From positions 2,155,001 to 2,219,000 of the forward strand of contig CP048470.1 in NCBI GenBank assembly GCA_025559845.1: a stretch of 64,000 nt of DNA, written 5' to 3'. The position numbers and the translations under genes are program-made. The notes beneath the pieces were generated by a model, which saw nothing but the letters and a program-made list of their open reading frames with translations, had not been told where the DNA came from and did not search any database. Numbering within the stretch: position 1 is the first letter of the stretch; each line of letters begins with the position of its first letter. This stretch comes from Agrobacterium tumefaciens (lineage in GTDB: Bacteria; Pseudomonadota; Alphaproteobacteria; Rhizobiales; Rhizobiaceae). Below are positions 35,812-46,399 of the stretch, one piece after another.

Positions 35812-37323
35812 ATGAAAAGACTTGCAAAATTTTCTGCCTATGCGCTGGCCACCGGACTGATGGCATCTTCGGCATTGTCAGCCGAGCTGCGCATCGGTCT
35901 GCAGGATGATGCGGATGTACTCGATCCCGCCCAGTCCCGCACCTTTGTCGGGCGCATTGTCTATACCAGCCTTTGCGACAAGCTGGTTGATCTCGACAAC
36001 AATCTCTCGGTCATTCCGCAGCTGGCAACGGCATGGGCATGGGGCGACAATGGTGGCACCTTAACCATGGATTTGCGAAAGGGGGCTGTTTTCCACGACG
36101 GCACACCCTTCAACGCTGAAGCGGCAGTCTACAACATTGATCGTTACATGACCTTGCCGGAATCTCGGCGCAAGAGCGAGCTTGCTTCGGTCGCCAAGGT
36201 AGAGGCGACCGGCGAATACCAGATCAAGTTCACGCTGAAGAGCCCTGACGCAAGCCTCCTGGCCCAACTCTCCGACCGTGCCGGCATGATGATTTCGCCC
36301 ACCGCAGGCAAGGAACTTGGTGCCAACTTCGGTTCAAAACCAGTTTGCTCGGGTCCGTTCAAATTCGTCGAGCGTATCCAGCAGGATCGCATTGTTCTGG
36401 AGAAATTTGCCGACTACTGGAACAAGGAGAACATCTTCCTCGACAAGGTGACGTTCCTGCCCATTCCAGACACGACCGTTCGCCTCGCAAACTTGCGCGC
36501 AGGCGACCTCGATATGGCCGAACGCATCTCAGCATCCGATGTCGCTTCCGTCAAGGAAGATGGAAAGCTCACCTATGGTGAAATCGTTGGTCCGGGCTAC
36601 ATGGCAATGTATGCGAACATCGGGAATGGACCGAAGGCCGATAATCCCTTTGGGAAGGACAAGCGGCTAAGACAGGCCTTCTCGCTTTCGATCGATCGCG
36701 AAGCGATCAATCAGGTGGTGTTTGAAGGCACAGCCATGGCTGGCAATCAGGCATGGCCGCCGACAAGCCCCTGGTACAACAAGGATGTTCCAGTTCCGGC
36801 ACGCGATGTCGAAAAGGCCAAGTCGCTCATGAAGGAAGCCGGTTATGATCGCTTCGAAATTGAATTGCAGCATGCCAACAACACGACGCAGACGCAGATG
36901 ATGCAGGTCATCCAGGCGATGGCGGCGGAAGCGGGTTTTGATGTGAAGTTGAAGGCAACGGAGTTTGCGACACTGCTTTCGGAGCAGACTGCCGGCAACT
37001 ACGTTCTGTCGCGTTCTGACTGGTCGGGTCGTTCCGACCCTGATGGGAACATCCATCAGTTCGTAACATGCAAGGGCGGCATCAACGATACGAAATATTG
37101 CAATCCCGCGGTCGACAAGCTTTTGAACGAAGCACGTGCGTCGACAGACAATGGCGTGCGCAAGGAAAAATATGATGCCGCGACCAAGATCCTCGATGAA
37201 GATCTGCCCCTGATCTATCTCGGTCATCAGGCCTATCTTTACGCGACATCGAAATCCGTCACTGGATTCACGCCTTCGGCTGACGGGATGATCCGTCTGA
37301 CCGGCGTGAAAAAAGGCTCCTAA
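35812..37323 (+). CDS. Peptide-type ABC transporter substrate-binding protein (SBP_bac_5)
   Basis: A 503-aa periplasmic binding protein. The ATG at 35812 follows GAGGAAGAAC. The signal peptide ends at LSA before ELRIGLQDD. Family features include DVLDPAQSRTF, KGAVFHDGTPFNAEAAVYN, GSKPVCSGPFKF and RQAFSLSIDREAINQVVF. Members bind di/oligopeptides, nickel chelates or glutathione. It heads an operon with two permeases, a gamma-glutamyltransferase and a fused ATPase, which favours gamma-glutamyl peptides or glutathione. A stem-loop follows the gene. Confidence 0.9.
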   Translation: MKRLAKFSAYALATGLMASSALSAELRIGLQDDADVLDPAQSRTFVGRIVYTSLCDKLVDLDNNLSVIPQLATAWAWGDNGGTLTMDLRKGAVFHDGTPFNAEAAVYNIDRYMTLPESRRKSELASVAKVEATGEYQIKFTLKSPDASLLAQLSDRAGMMISPTAGKELGANFGSKPVCSGPFKFVERIQQDRIVLEKFADYWNKENIFLDKVTFLPIPDTTVRLANLRAGDLDMAERISASDVASVKEDGKLTYGEIVGPGYMAMYANIGNGPKADNPFGKDKRLRQAFSLSIDREAINQVVFEGTAMAGNQAWPPTSPWYNKDVPVPARDVEKAKSLMKEAGYDRFEIELQHANNTTQTQMMQVIQAMAAEAGFDVKLKATEFATLLSEQTAGNYVLSRSDWSGRSDPDGNIHQFVTCKGGINDTKYCNPAVDKLLNEARASTDNGVRKEKYDAATKILDEDLPLIYLGHQAYLYATSKSVTGFTPSADGMIRLTGVKKGS

Positions 37324-37340
37324 TTCGCTGACATGACGAT

Positions 37341-37364
37341 CCGGCGCAGTTTTGACTGCGTCGG
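37341..37364 (+). other. Stem-loop after the binding-protein gene
   Basis: 10-bp stem with one G-U pair (37341-37350 with 37355-37364) in the 83-base gap before the permease gene. It has no T-tract. Such structures protect the upstream mRNA and raise binding-protein levels relative to the permeases. Confidence 0.5.
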
Positions 37365-37406
37365 ACGACCGGCTGCGGCCAAGGTTGGGCCACAAGGATC
37401 AGTTCC

Positions 37407-38354
37407 ATGCATATCTACATCGGCAAGCGGCTTCTGGTAGCGATACCGACACTGCTCATCATCTCGATTTTTGTTTTTTCACTCCAGAAACTTCTGCCCG
37501 GGGACCCTATTTTGGCCATGGCGGGCGAAGAGCGCGATCCAGCGGTCATCGAACTGCTGCGTGAAAAATACCGAATGAACGATCCCGTTATCTATCAGTA
37601 TTTCTACTGGCTCGGCTCCGTCGTACAGGGCGATTTCGGGATTTCTCTCAGAACAAACCAGCCGGTGCTTGAACTGATTGGGCAGAAATTGCCTGTAACC
37701 ATCCAGCTTGCTGTGATGTCCATGTTTTTTGCGCTGGTGATCGGCGTGCCGATCGGCATCCTGGCCGCCGTGAAGCAGAACACCTGGATCGACTACGTAT
37801 CCAACATTGTCGCTTTATCGGGGCTTTCGATCCCAAACTTCTGGCTCGGCATCATGCTGATCCTTCTGGTGTCGGTGCAGCTTGGCTGGTTGCCTGCATC
37901 CGGCTACGAGTCGATATTTGTCGACCCGGTCCGGTCGATCCAGACGATGATCATGCCGTCTTTCGTGCTGGGCAACGCTCTGGCCGCAACGCTGATGCGC
38001 CACACACGTTCCGCCATGCTTTCGGTCATGAAATCCGATTACATCCGTACAGCGCGCGCAAAGGGACTATCGAACTGGCAGGTCATTCTCAGCCACTCTT
38101 TCCGCAATGCTCTCCTACCGATCATTACGCTCTCTGCCCTTCTTTTCGGCGAATTGCTCGCAGGCGCGGTTCTTACGGAGCAGATATTCACGATCCCGGG
38201 GTTTGGAAAGCTCATCGTCGATGCTGTTTTTACGCGCGATTATGCGGTCGTTCAGGGTGTGGTGCTGTGTACTGCGATCGGCTTCATCTTGATGAACCTT
38301 CTGGCAGACGTCGTCACTGTTCTACTTAATCCGCGCATGAGGACCGCACTATGA
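37407..38354 (+). CDS. Peptide-type ABC transporter permease (DppB/GsiC-like)
   Basis: A 315-aa inner-membrane protein with about six transmembrane helices. It has the N-terminal helix of the DppB class (RLLVAIPTLLIISIFVFSL), LLPGDPILAMAGEERDP and LREKYRMNDPVIYQYFYWLG, and the coupling EAA-like loop near YIRTARAKGLSNWQVILSH. It overlaps the second permease gene by four bases (ATGA). Confidence 0.92.
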   Translation: MHIYIGKRLLVAIPTLLIISIFVFSLQKLLPGDPILAMAGEERDPAVIELLREKYRMNDPVIYQYFYWLGSVVQGDFGISLRTNQPVLELIGQKLPVTIQLAVMSMFFALVIGVPIGILAAVKQNTWIDYVSNIVALSGLSIPNFWLGIMLILLVSVQLGWLPASGYESIFVDPVRSIQTMIMPSFVLGNALAATLMRHTRSAMLSVMKSDYIRTARAKGLSNWQVILSHSFRNALLPIITLSALLFGELLAGAVLTEQIFTIPGFGKLIVDAVFTRDYAVVQGVVLCTAIGFILMNLLADVVTVLLNPRMRTAL

Positions 38355-39226
38355 ACGCTTCCGCGCAGGCGATTGCCAATCCCGACAAAAAGCGCACTGA
38401 AAGCCGTGCCTGGAAGAAGATGAAGCGCAATAAAAGCGCTGTCGCAGGGCTGATCATCATTGCATTTTTTGCCCTCCTTGCCATATCCGCTCCGTTGCTG
38501 CCTCTGGCTGACCCTTACGCGACGAGCTGGAGTGCAATCCGCAAAGCGCCGTCTGCTGCTCACTGGATGGGAACCGATGATATCGGCCGCGACATACTTT
38601 CGCGCATGATCTGGGGCACACAGGCGTCTTTGATGGCGGGTGTCATTTCGGTCGCCATCGCGGTTGTGACCGGTGTACCATTCGGCCTTATCTCTGGTTA
38701 TTTTGGCGGCTGGGTTGATCAGATTATTTCTCGAATTACCGAAGCTTTCCTCGCCATGCCGTTCCTTATCATGGCGATTGCTCTGGCAGCCTTCCTTGGG
38801 CCGAGCTTGACCAACGCCATGATCGCAATCGGGCTCTCTGCCATGCCGATCTTCATCAGGCTGACGCGTGCGCAGGTTCTGGCTGTCAAGACAGAAGACT
38901 ATATCGAGGGAGCACGTTCAATCGGGCTTGGCCATGGCGACATCATGCTTCGATACATCCTTCCCAACATCGTTCCTCCGATCATCGTGCAGGCTACACT
39001 GACAGTTGCTACCGCGATCATTGCTGAAGCCAGCCTTTCTTTCCTTGGCCTGGGCCAACAAGCGCCTGCCGCGAGTTGGGGCTCCATGCTTAATGTTGCC
39101 AAGAATTTTCTCTCACAAGCACCCTGGATGGCCATGTGGCCAGGGGCTGCCATTTTCCTCGTGGTAATCGGTTTTAATCTGCTGGGCGATGGCCTGCGGG
39201 ATGCCCTTGATCCACGTGAACATTGA
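38351..39226 (+). CDS. Peptide-type ABC transporter permease (DppC/GsiD-like)
   Basis: A 291-aa inner-membrane partner of the preceding permease. A charged N-terminus (WKKMKRNKSAVAGLIII) is followed by the periplasmic DPYATSWSAIRKAPSAAHWMGTDDIGRDI motif (in parts), which is typical of DppC. Five to six helices and the coupling loop YIEGARSIGLGHGDIMLRYILPN follow. The gamma-glutamyltransferase gene starts 19 bases later. Confidence 0.92.
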   Translation: MNASAQAIANPDKKRTESRAWKKMKRNKSAVAGLIIIAFFALLAISAPLLPLADPYATSWSAIRKAPSAAHWMGTDDIGRDILSRMIWGTQASLMAGVISVAIAVVTGVPFGLISGYFGGWVDQIISRITEAFLAMPFLIMAIALAAFLGPSLTNAMIAIGLSAMPIFIRLTRAQVLAVKTEDYIEGARSIGLGHGDIMLRYILPNIVPPIIVQATLTVATAIIAEASLSFLGLGQQAPAASWGSMLNVAKNFLSQAPWMAMWPGAAIFLVVIGFNLLGDGLRDALDPREH

Positions 39227-39245
39227 TATACCGAAGGACAGAAAG

Positions 39246-41030
39246 ATGACCACATTCACAACCCGCCCCGAAATCCTCGGTACGTTTGGTGTCGTAACCT
39301 CCACCCACTGGATCGCTTCTGCGGTCGGTATGAGCATTCTTGAAAAAGGCGGCAACGCATTCGATGCGGCGGTGGCAACCGGTTTCGTGCTGCAGGTCCT
39401 TGAGCCGCACCTCAATGGCCCAGGCGGTGACATGCCCGCGATCATCTATTCCAAGAAAAAGGACAAGGTAGAGGTGATCTGCGCGCAGGGGCCGGCGCCT
39501 GCAGGCGCGACGATCGAGCACTACAAAAGCGAAGGTATTGATATCATCCCGGGGGATGGCCTGCTCTCGACAGTGATCCCTGGCGCGTTCGATGGCTGGA
39601 TGCTGATGCTGCGAGACTACGGCACCATGACCGTTCGCGAGGTACTGGAACCTGCGATCCACTATCTCGAAAACGGCCATCCAATGCTTGCGCGGGTATC
39701 GGCCTCCATTGGTGGGCTGGCAGACTTCTTTGAAAAGGAATGGCCGACGTCCTACGAAACCTGGGTGCCGGGTGGCGTCGTCCCGCAACCGCTCTCCAAC
39801 TTCAAAAATCCGGTTCTTGCCGAGACCTGGAAGCGTATCGTCAAGGAGGCCGAAGCAAAGTCGGGCCGTGAGGCAGGAATTGAGGCCGCACGCGATGCTT
39901 TTTACCGTGGTTTTGTGGCCGAAAAAATTGCCGCTTATCTTGCGACGGCTGAAGTGATGGACGCCAGCGGCACGCGGCACAAAGGGGTACTTAGCGCCGA
40001 CGACATGGCGGGCTGGCAAGCGACAGTGGAAGAGCCGACGACGTACGATTATCATGGCTGGACGATCGCAAAAACAGGCCCATGGGGGCAGGGGCCGGTT
40101 CTGCTTCAATCTCTGGCACTTTTGAAGGGGATCGATATTGCCAAAATGGACCCGGCCGGTCCTGACTTTGTCCACGCTGTGGTCGAGGCGATGAAGCTCT
40201 CATACGCGGATCGCGAGGTCTATTACGGTGATCCTGAGTTTGCGCAGGTTCCTGTCGAAACGCTCCTCTCGGACGCCTACAACGACGAGCGCCGCAAGCT
40301 TATCACTGACAAGGCGTCTATGGAGCTGAGGCCAGGCGTGCTTCCGGGGATGGAGCAGCAGCGCGATCTCACTATGGAAATGCTGAACGCGATGGCAGGC
40401 ACCGGTGCGGTCTATGAGCCCACGATGTCGCATTTGACGGAAAAGCGTGGAGATACCGTGCATATCGATGTGATCGATCGGGAGGGCAACATGGTTTCGG
40501 TCACGCCATCGGGTGGCTGGTTGCAGTCCTCGCCGATCGTGCCAGGTCTTGGCTTCTGCCTCAATTCTCGCGCACAGATGTTCTGGCTGAAACCGGGACT
40601 TCCGACATCGCTTGCACCGGGAAAGCGGCCGCGCACGACGTTGACGCCTTCGCTTGCCCTTTTTGAGGGGCGCCCGACACTCGCATTCGGCACGCCGGGT
40701 GGTGACCAGCAGGACCAGTGGCAGCTTTCGTTCTTCCTGCGTTACGCGCATTTCGGCCTCAACCTTCAGGAAGCCATTGACTTGCCGCTGTTCCATACCA
40801 GTCACTTCCCCGGCTCGTTCTACCCGCGCACCCGGCAGCCCGGAAATGTGATGATCGAAAAGAGCATCGGGGAAGATGCGTTGCATGCGTTACGCAAGCG
40901 TGGCCACGATGTTTCCGTTGCCGATTCCTGGACCGTTGGCCGTCTGACAGCGGCACGGCGCGATGCCGACGGTCTCCTGAGGGCCGCCGCGACGCCACGC
41001 CTCATGCAAGCCTATGCCGTTGGGAGGTAA
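39246..41030 (+). CDS. ggt: Gamma-glutamyltransferase-family Ntn hydrolase without signal peptide
   Basis: A 594-aa gamma-glutamyltranspeptidase family protein. The ATG at 39246 follows GAAGGA; the longer open frame upstream lies in the permease gene. Family features are GGNAFDAAVATGFVLQVLEP, GPGGDMPAIIY, and the autoprocessing/catalytic Thr in KRGDTVHIDVIDREGNMVS (about residue 403). The C-terminal HFGLNLQEAIDLPLFH and PGNVMIEK segments are also typical. Classical GGTs are exported, but this one has no signal sequence and should work in the cytoplasm. Placed between permease and ATPase genes of a peptide importer, it probably cleaves the imported gamma-glutamyl peptide or a related amide. 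The variant sequence around the active site leaves cephalosporin-acylase-like activity possible. Confidence 0.88.
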   Translation: MTTFTTRPEILGTFGVVTSTHWIASAVGMSILEKGGNAFDAAVATGFVLQVLEPHLNGPGGDMPAIIYSKKKDKVEVICAQGPAPAGATIEHYKSEGIDIIPGDGLLSTVIPGAFDGWMLMLRDYGTMTVREVLEPAIHYLENGHPMLARVSASIGGLADFFEKEWPTSYETWVPGGVVPQPLSNFKNPVLAETWKRIVKEAEAKSGREAGIEAARDAFYRGFVAEKIAAYLATAEVMDASGTRHKGVLSADDMAGWQATVEEPTTYDYHGWTIAKTGPWGQGPVLLQSLALLKGIDIAKMDPAGPDFVHAVVEAMKLSYADREVYYGDPEFAQVPVETLLSDAYNDERRKLITDKASMELRPGVLPGMEQQRDLTMEMLNAMAGTGAVYEPTMSHLTEKRGDTVHIDVIDREGNMVSVTPSGGWLQSSPIVPGLGFCLNSRAQMFWLKPGLPTSLAPGKRPRTTLTPSLALFEGRPTLAFGTPGGDQQDQWQLSFFLRYAHFGLNLQEAIDLPLFHTSHFPGSFYPRTRQPGNVMIEKSIGEDALHALRKRGHDVSVADSWTVGRLTAARRDADGLLRAAATPRLMQAYAVGR

Positions 41031-41033
41031 GAT

Positions 41034-42860
41034 ATGAAGAAAAGCCAAACGCGATCGGCTGCAACCGTTCTTTCTGTCCGCAATCTGACGACGTCCTTCC
41101 GCGTCGACGGCGAATGGAAAAGCGTAGTGCGCAATCTGTCCTTCGACGTGAAGGCTGGGGAAACTGTTGCGATTGTCGGTGAAAGCGGCTCGGGAAAAAG
41201 TGTTACGTCGCTATCGGTCATGCGGCTTCTCGATCCACGAAACAGTCGCATCGAAGGCGCGGTAGAGCTGAATGGCAGGGAAATCCTGTCTCTTTCAGAG
41301 GCCGAGATGCGCGATGTGCGAGGCAACGACGTCGCGATGATCTTTCAGGAGCCAATGACGTCGCTCAATCCTGTCTTCACGATAGGCCGGCAGATTTCTG
41401 AGGTTCTGGTTCGACACAAGGGCATGGACAAGGCGCAGGCAAAAGCAGAAACGATCAGGCTCCTGGAGAAGGTGCGCATTCCAAATGCTGCAGGAAGGTT
41501 CGAGGAGTATCCTCACCAGTTTTCCGGTGGTATGCGCCAACGTGTCATGATCGCCATGGCGCTCGCGTCGCGGCCGAAGCTCCTGATTGCCGACGAGCCG
41601 ACGACAGCACTGGATGTAACGATCCAGGGTCAGATTCTCGATCTCATCAAGCAACTGCAGGAAGAGGAAGGTATGGCTGTCCTCTTCATTACCCATGATA
41701 TGGGCGTTGTCGCGGAAATTGCCGACCGGACGATCGTGATGTTTAGGGGCGACCAGGTGGAGACAGGCGATACGGCCGATATTTTTCATCGCGGAAAGCA
41801 CCCATATACCCGCGCCCTGCTTGCGGCTGTACCAAAGCTTGGCTCCATGGATGGTCAGCTATTGCCATTGAGGTTCCCCAAGGTGGACATGGCAAGCGGC
41901 GTTGTCAGTCAGAGCGCAGGACTTCCCGATACGGTGGAGGGTGGAAAAACGCCGGTTCTTCAGGTCCGTAATCTGGTTACCCGTTTTTCGATCCGCTCTG
42001 GTCTGTTCGGTCGTGTAACGGGTGCTGTGCATGCAGTGGAAAACGTCAGCTTTGATCTCTTTCAGGGAGAAACGCTGTCTCTGGTGGGTGAATCCGGTTG
42101 CGGTAAATCTACCACCGGCAGGTCGATCACGCGGCTCGTCGAACCGCGTTCTGGTGATATTTCCCTGGACGGTTACGACGTGCTCAAGCTCGATCAGGCA
42201 AGTTTGAGGGCGATGCGCCGCAGCGTGCAAATGATCTTTCAAGACCCGTTTTCGAGCCTCAATCCACGCATGACTGTAGGAGCCGCCGTTGCCGAACCGA
42301 TGGTGAAGCACCGCATCGCGTCGTCTTCAGAGGCACGCAAGAAGACCGCAGATCTTCTTGAGCGGGTGGGTCTTTCGTCCACGATGATGGACCGCTACCC
42401 ACATGAATTTTCGGGTGGCCAACGTCAGCGCGTCGCCATTGCGCGTGCCCTGGCGTTGAACCCCAAGGTGATTGTCGCCGATGAGAGCGTCTCGGCGCTC
42501 GACGTCTCGATCAAGGCGCAGGTCTGTAATCTGCTGATGGATCTCCAGGAACAGTTCAAGATCGCCTTCCTGTTTATCAGCCACGACATGGCCGTCGTCG
42601 AACGGGTAAGTCATCGCGTCGCGGTCATGTATCTTGGAGAAATCGTCGAGATCGGTCCGCGCGCTGCAATCTTCGCCAATCCGCAGCATTCCTACACGAA
42701 AAAGCTGATGGCGGCGGTGCCTGTGCCCGATCCCGCCCGCCGTGGCATTCGTCGCAATGCCGCGATTGACGAACTGAAAAGTCCTGTGCGCCCAGTCGGT
42801 TACGTGCCTCCTGCACGACAGTACCGTGAAGTTTCGCCGGGACACATGGTATTGGCCTGA
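41034..42860 (+). CDS. Fused dual ATPase of a peptide ABC importer (GsiA-like)
   Basis: A 608-aa cytoplasmic protein with two complete DppD/DppF-type ATPase domains in one chain. Domain 1 has Walker A GESGSGKS (about 50), [15 protein letters not shown] and [14 protein letters not shown]. Domain 2 has GESGCGKS (about 355), [17 protein letters not shown] and [14 protein letters not shown]. Each ends in a short oligopeptide-transport C-terminal segment ([24 protein letters not shown]). Fusion of both ATPases is characteristic of GsiA glutathione importers and some rhizobial peptide systems. The start follows GGGAGGT, 3 bases after the ggt stop, and it is the last gene of the operon. Confidence 0.93.
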   Translation: MKKSQTRSAATVLSVRNLTTSFRVDGEWKSVVRNLSFDVKAGETVAIVGESGSGKSVTSLSVMRLLDPRNSRIEGAVELNGREILSLSEAEMRDVRGNDVAMIFQEPMTSLNPVFTIGRQISEVLVRHKGMDKAQAKAETIRLLEKVRIPNAAGRFEEYPHQFSGGMRQRVMIAMALASRPKLLIADEPTTALDVTIQGQILDLIKQLQEEEGMAVLFITHDMGVVAEIADRTIVMFRGDQVETGDTADIFHRGKHPYTRALLAAVPKLGSMDGQLLPLRFPKVDMASGVVSQSAGLPDTVEGGKTPVLQVRNLVTRFSIRSGLFGRVTGAVHAVENVSFDLFQGETLSLVGESGCGKSTTGRSITRLVEPRSGDISLDGYDVLKLDQASLRAMRRSVQMIFQDPFSSLNPRMTVGAAVAEPMVKHRIASSSEARKKTADLLERVGLSSTMMDRYPHEFSGGQRQRVAIARALALNPKVIVADESVSALDVSIKAQVCNLLMDLQEQFKIAFLFISHDMAVVERVSHRVAVMYLGEIVEIGPRAAIFANPQHSYTKKLMAAVPVPDPARRGIRRNAAIDELKSPVRPVGYVPPARQYREVSPGHMVLA

Positions 42861-42880
42861 TCCATGGACGTCTGAAGTAA

Positions 42881-42914
42881 AAAAGCCGGAACATCAAATC
42901 GATGCTCCGGCTTT
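42881..42914. terminator. Bidirectional terminator between convergent genes
   Basis: A 14-bp stem with one mismatch (42882-42895 with 42901-42914, loop AAATC). T-rich tracts leave the stem on the minus strand (from bases 42878-42884) and, weakly, on the plus strand. It separates the importer operon from dctA. Confidence 0.75.
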
Positions 42915-42971
42915 CTAGTTTGCCTGCCCGGAAATCCGAAACAGGCGGGACCCTGGGAGGTCTTGTTCTTT

Positions 42972-44318
42972 TTATTCCGCGGGCTGTGCCGATGCCGGAA
43001 CGGCATCCACATCCGCGATCCCGGATACGTTTTCCTCGCCGCTCAGAACGCGGGCGAGCTGCGCCTGATCGAGTTCACCTTCCCAGCGGGCAACGACGAT
43101 GGTGGCGACTGCGTTGCCAACAAAGTTGGTGAGCGCGCGGCATTCAGACATGAAGCGGTCGATGCCGAGAATGAGTGCCATGCCGGCAACCGGAACGGAA
43201 GGAACCACGGACAGCGTAGCGGCGAGGGTAATGAAGCCTGCGCCGGTAATGCCTGCTGCGCCCTTGGAGCTCAGCATCGCTACGAGAAGCAGCAGGATCT
43301 GTTCACCAAAGGACAGGTCGATGCCCGTCGCTTGCGCGATGAAGAGTGCTGCAAGGGTCATGTAGATATTGGTGCCATCAAGGTTGAAGGAGTAACCGGT
43401 CGGGATGACAAGGCCGACGACAGAACGTTTGCAGCCTGCCTTTTCCATTTTGCTCATAAGGCCCGGAAGGGCAGCCTCGGACGACGATGTGCCGAGAACG
43501 AGAAGCAATTCTTCCTTGATGTAGCGGATAAGCGCCAGGATCGAGAAACCATTGTACCGGCAAACAGCACCAAGGACCACGAACACGAACAGGAAGGAAG
43601 TGACGTAGAATGTTCCGATCAGCATCGCCAGATTGGTAACGGACGAAATGCCGTATTTGCCGATGGTGAACGCCATGGCGCCGAATGCACCGATCGGGGC
43701 AGCCTTCATCAGGATCGCGACAAGCTTGAAAATCGGATACATCAGGGCGTGCATGAAGTCGACGACCGGCTGACCTTTCTCGCCGACGATACCGAGTGCG
43801 ATGCCGAACAGAACCGAGAAGAACAGAACCTGAAGAATGTCACCACTTGCGAACGCACCAACGATGGTGGTCGGGATGATGTTCATGAGGAAGCCCGTGA
43901 TGGTCTGTTCATGTGCCTTGTCGGCATAGGTCGCAACGGCCTTGGCATCCAGCGTTGCCGGATCAATGTTCATGCCGGCGCCAGGTTGGACCGTATTGGC
44001 CACGATGAGACCGACGATCAGCGCGAGCGTGGAGAAGACAAGGAAGTAGATCATCGCCTTGCCGGCGACGCGACCAACTTTCTTCATGTCATTCATGCCG
44101 GCGATGCCGGTCGCCACGGTCAGGAAGATGACCGGCGCAATGATCATCTTGACCAGGCGGATGAAGCCATCCCCGAGTGGCTTCAGCTCTTCGCCGAAAG
44201 CCGGGTAGAAATGGCCAAGTGCAATGCCGGCTATAATGGCAACCAGAACCTGGAAATACAGGTGCTTGTAAAAAGGCTGCTTGGCGTGGCCTGCGGCCAC
44301 GGCTGTCGTATCGATCAT
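42972..44318 (-). CDS. dctA: C4-dicarboxylate transporter DctA
   Basis: A 448-aa DAACS-family symporter that takes up succinate, fumarate and malate. The ATG at 44318 has GAGGAGG seven bases upstream; 31 extra in-frame codons upstream lack a site. Signature parts are [21 protein letters not shown], the serine-rich [37 protein letters not shown] and [29 protein letters not shown]. Eight transmembrane helices and two hairpins are expected. It is transcribed away from dctB-dctD and has a sigma54 promoter (44407-44422), so its expression depends on DctB/DctD. In symbiotic rhizobia it feeds nitrogen fixation; in free-living agrobacteria it serves carbon uptake. Confidence 0.96.
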   Translation of the reverse strand: MIDTTAVAAGHAKQPFYKHLYFQVLVAIIAGIALGHFYPAFGEELKPLGDGFIRLVKMIIAPVIFLTVATGIAGMNDMKKVGRVAGKAMIYFLVFSTLALIVGLIVANTVQPGAGMNIDPATLDAKAVATYADKAHEQTITGFLMNIIPTTIVGAFASGDILQVLFFSVLFGIALGIVGEKGQPVVDFMHALMYPIFKLVAILMKAAPIGAFGAMAFTIGKYGISSVTNLAMLIGTFYVTSFLFVFVVLGAVCRYNGFSILALIRYIKEELLLVLGTSSSEAALPGLMSKMEKAGCKRSVVGLVIPTGYSFNLDGTNIYMTLAALFIAQATGIDLSFGEQILLLLVAMLSSKGAAGITGAGFITLAATLSVVPSVPVAGMALILGIDRFMSECRALTNFVGNAVATIVVARWEGELDQAQLARVLSGEENVSGIADVDAVPASAQPAE

Positions 44319-44406
44319 GTCTGTTCCTCCTCGGCTTAACCCTGCCCTGATTGGCCTCCCGGGTTTGCCGCGACGTTGACGGCTCGAAGCCGATTGAGGA
44401 GTCATG

Positions 44407-44422
44407 AGCAATATGCATGCCA
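44407..44422 (-). promoter_or_regulatory. Sigma54 promoter of dctA
   Basis: On the minus strand TGGCATGCATATTGCT has GG and GC exactly ten bases apart, matching the -24/-12 consensus. It lies 89 bases before the dctA start. Confidence 0.85.
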
Positions 44423-44498
44423 GATCTGCGAAATCGCCATAACGGCCTGATTTAAAATATTATTTTTTTTGGAGGCGTATTTAGGTAAATACTACTCA

Positions 44499-44514
44499 GT
44501 ATAGAATTCCGGAC
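44499..44514. promoter_or_regulatory. Candidate second DctD-binding dyad
   Basis: GTATAGAATTCCGGAC is an imperfect palindrome with the same GT...GAATTC...AC skeleton as the stronger site. Its centre is 33 bp from that site's centre, about three helical turns, and about 90 bp upstream of the dctA promoter. Confidence 0.5.
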
Positions 44515-44531
44515 ATGGCGACTTGTATTAT

Positions 44532-44547
44532 GTGCGGAAATCCACAC
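44532..44547. promoter_or_regulatory. DctD upstream activator site
   Basis: GTGCGGAAATCCACAC, a 7-bp dyad with one mismatch, closely resembles rhizobial DctD sites as I recall them. It lies about 120 bp upstream of the sigma54 promoter and just before the dctB start, so bound DctD could also repress dctB. Confidence 0.65.
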
Positions 44548-44556
44548 AATGTTGGG

Positions 44557-46395
44557 ATGAACAAGACGCAAACACAGGGATCGCAATCAAGGCGACGCGC
44601 ACAATGGTTGGCGCTGGCGGGTTTGTGGTTGCTTGCTAGTCTCGGGATATTGTTGGCAGCCGATGAATTGGCGCGATCGCGGGCCATGAAGACGGCCGCA
44701 TCCGAAGCATCGACGGATGCGGAGCTCAAAATAGCTCTCCTGAATGTGGCGCTGGAGCGACCGCGTGCCATTCCGTTGGTTTTGTCGGGTGATCCGGATC
44801 TTGCCAGCGCCCTGGACGGCGGCGGAGCTGCAGCGGTCGATCGCCTGAACCGCAAGCTTGAAGGGCTGATTGAGGGAACGCAGTCGTCCGTCATCTATGT
44901 GACCGGCCCGGATGGCCTTACCATTGCATCGAGCAATTGGCGTTTGCCGGAAAGTTTCGTTGGCTCCGTTTACGCGTTCCGCGAATATTTCCAGGGTGCC
45001 ATGAAAAATGGCATGTCCGAACACTACGCGCTTGGCAATGTCAGCCGCAGGCCGGGCCTTTACATTTCCCGACGCATCGACGCGGCGAACGGGCGGGCTC
45101 TGGGCGTTGTCATTGCCAAGGTTGAATTCAATCGGCTTGAAACGGACTGGAACATCGGCGGTAAACCGGTCTACGTCGTTGACCGGGACGGTGTTGTGCT
45201 GATGACAAGTGTACCGAACTGGCGTTTCAAAACCATCGCGTCGATAAGCGAGAGCCGTCGAAGGGAGATTTCTGAAAGCTTGCAGTTCGGTAGCGAAACG
45301 CTGTCGCTGATGCCACTGCGTAAAATCAGAACCGCATTCGACAACTTGCCACTGTTTCATGTTGACAATCCCGTCAAGGAACGGGGTGACTATCTGAGGC
45401 TGGAAATGCCGGTGCCTACGACGGCATGGACGCTTCACTATCTCCAACCGGTAGCCCCCGCAATTGCAGCAGCGGTTCGTGAAGGGAGGGTCATTGCCGT
45501 CGCAACACTGATGCCGCTTATGGCGCTCTCCGCATTGTGGTTGTGGCGCCGGCAGAAATCGTTGAGGGAAAAAGAAGAGGAGCAGCACGCTCGCGCTGAC
45601 CTCGAGCTGAAGGTTCAGGAGCGCACGCGCGATCTAACGAAGACCCGCGACCACCTGCAAGCAGAAATCGCCCTCCATGAGAAGACAACCGGTGAACTGC
45701 GAAGCGTACAGCACGAATTGGTGCAGGCAAACCGGCTGTCTATTCTTGGGCAGGTGGCTGCGGGGGTGGCACATGAAATCAACCAGCCGGTCGCGACAAT
45801 CCGTGCCTTCGCAGACAATGCCCGCACTCTCCTGAAACGGGATCGCATGGCTGAAGCCACCGAAAATCTCGAAAACATTGCGTCATTGACGGAGCGTATC
45901 GGGACCATAACCGGAGACCTCAAAATCCTTGCGCGCAAGGGCCGCACAGCCGCCGAACCGGTCAGCTTGAGGCTCGTGATCGAAGGCGCAGTGATGTTGC
46001 TGCGCAGTCGCTTTTCCGGCCGGATGGACGCCCTTGATATCGTCCTGCCCGATCCGGCCCTGACGGTCCTTGGCAGTCGTATCCGCCTGGAGCAGATCCT
46101 CATCAATCTTCTGCAGAATGCTCTGGAAGCGACTGAAAGCATTGATAATGCTCGAGTTGACGTACGTGTCGCCGAGCAAGGGGACATGGTTGTCCTGAGC
46201 ATTGCTGACAATGGCACCGGCATCCCCGAGGACATCCGCAAGCAACTTTTTTCACCCTTCAACACGTCGAAGGAAAGTGGCCTTGGTCTTGGACTGGTTA
46301 TTTCCAACGATATAGCCTCCGATTATGGAGGACATATCAGTGTTGAAAGCGGCCTTAGCGGCACCTGTTTTTCCGTTTTTCTGAAGCGAGCGTGA
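44557..46395 (+). CDS. dctB: C4-dicarboxylate sensor histidine kinase DctB
   Basis: A 612-aa membrane sensor. The first transmembrane helix (about 13-33) and the second (about 310-330) bracket a periplasmic double-PAS/Cache-type dicarboxylate-binding domain ([32 protein letters not shown], in parts). A coiled coil and the HisKA box [15 protein letters not shown] follow (phosphorylated His about 406). The HATPase has [24 protein letters not shown] and [12 protein letters not shown]. The start is uncertain: the ATG at 44515 would put the DctD site inside the coding region, so I prefer 44557. It is co-transcribed with dctD (4-base gap). Confidence 0.93.
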   Translation: MNKTQTQGSQSRRRAQWLALAGLWLLASLGILLAADELARSRAMKTAASEASTDAELKIALLNVALERPRAIPLVLSGDPDLASALDGGGAAAVDRLNRKLEGLIEGTQSSVIYVTGPDGLTIASSNWRLPESFVGSVYAFREYFQGAMKNGMSEHYALGNVSRRPGLYISRRIDAANGRALGVVIAKVEFNRLETDWNIGGKPVYVVDRDGVVLMTSVPNWRFKTIASISESRRREISESLQFGSETLSLMPLRKIRTAFDNLPLFHVDNPVKERGDYLRLEMPVPTTAWTLHYLQPVAPAIAAAVREGRVIAVATLMPLMALSALWLWRRQKSLREKEEEQHARADLELKVQERTRDLTKTRDHLQAEIALHEKTTGELRSVQHELVQANRLSILGQVAAGVAHEINQPVATIRAFADNARTLLKRDRMAEATENLENIASLTERIGTITGDLKILARKGRTAAEPVSLRLVIEGAVMLLRSRFSGRMDALDIVLPDPALTVLGSRIRLEQILINLLQNALEATESIDNARVDVRVAEQGDMVVLSIADNGTGIPEDIRKQLFSPFNTSKESGLGLGLVISNDIASDYGGHISVESGLSGTCFSVFLKRA

Positions 46396-46399
46396 CATC

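Noticed and set aside
42963..44339. 458-codon plus-strand frame across dctA
   Set aside because: Shadow of dctA; the translation is an unstructured His/Asp/Arg-rich sequence with no recognisable domain.
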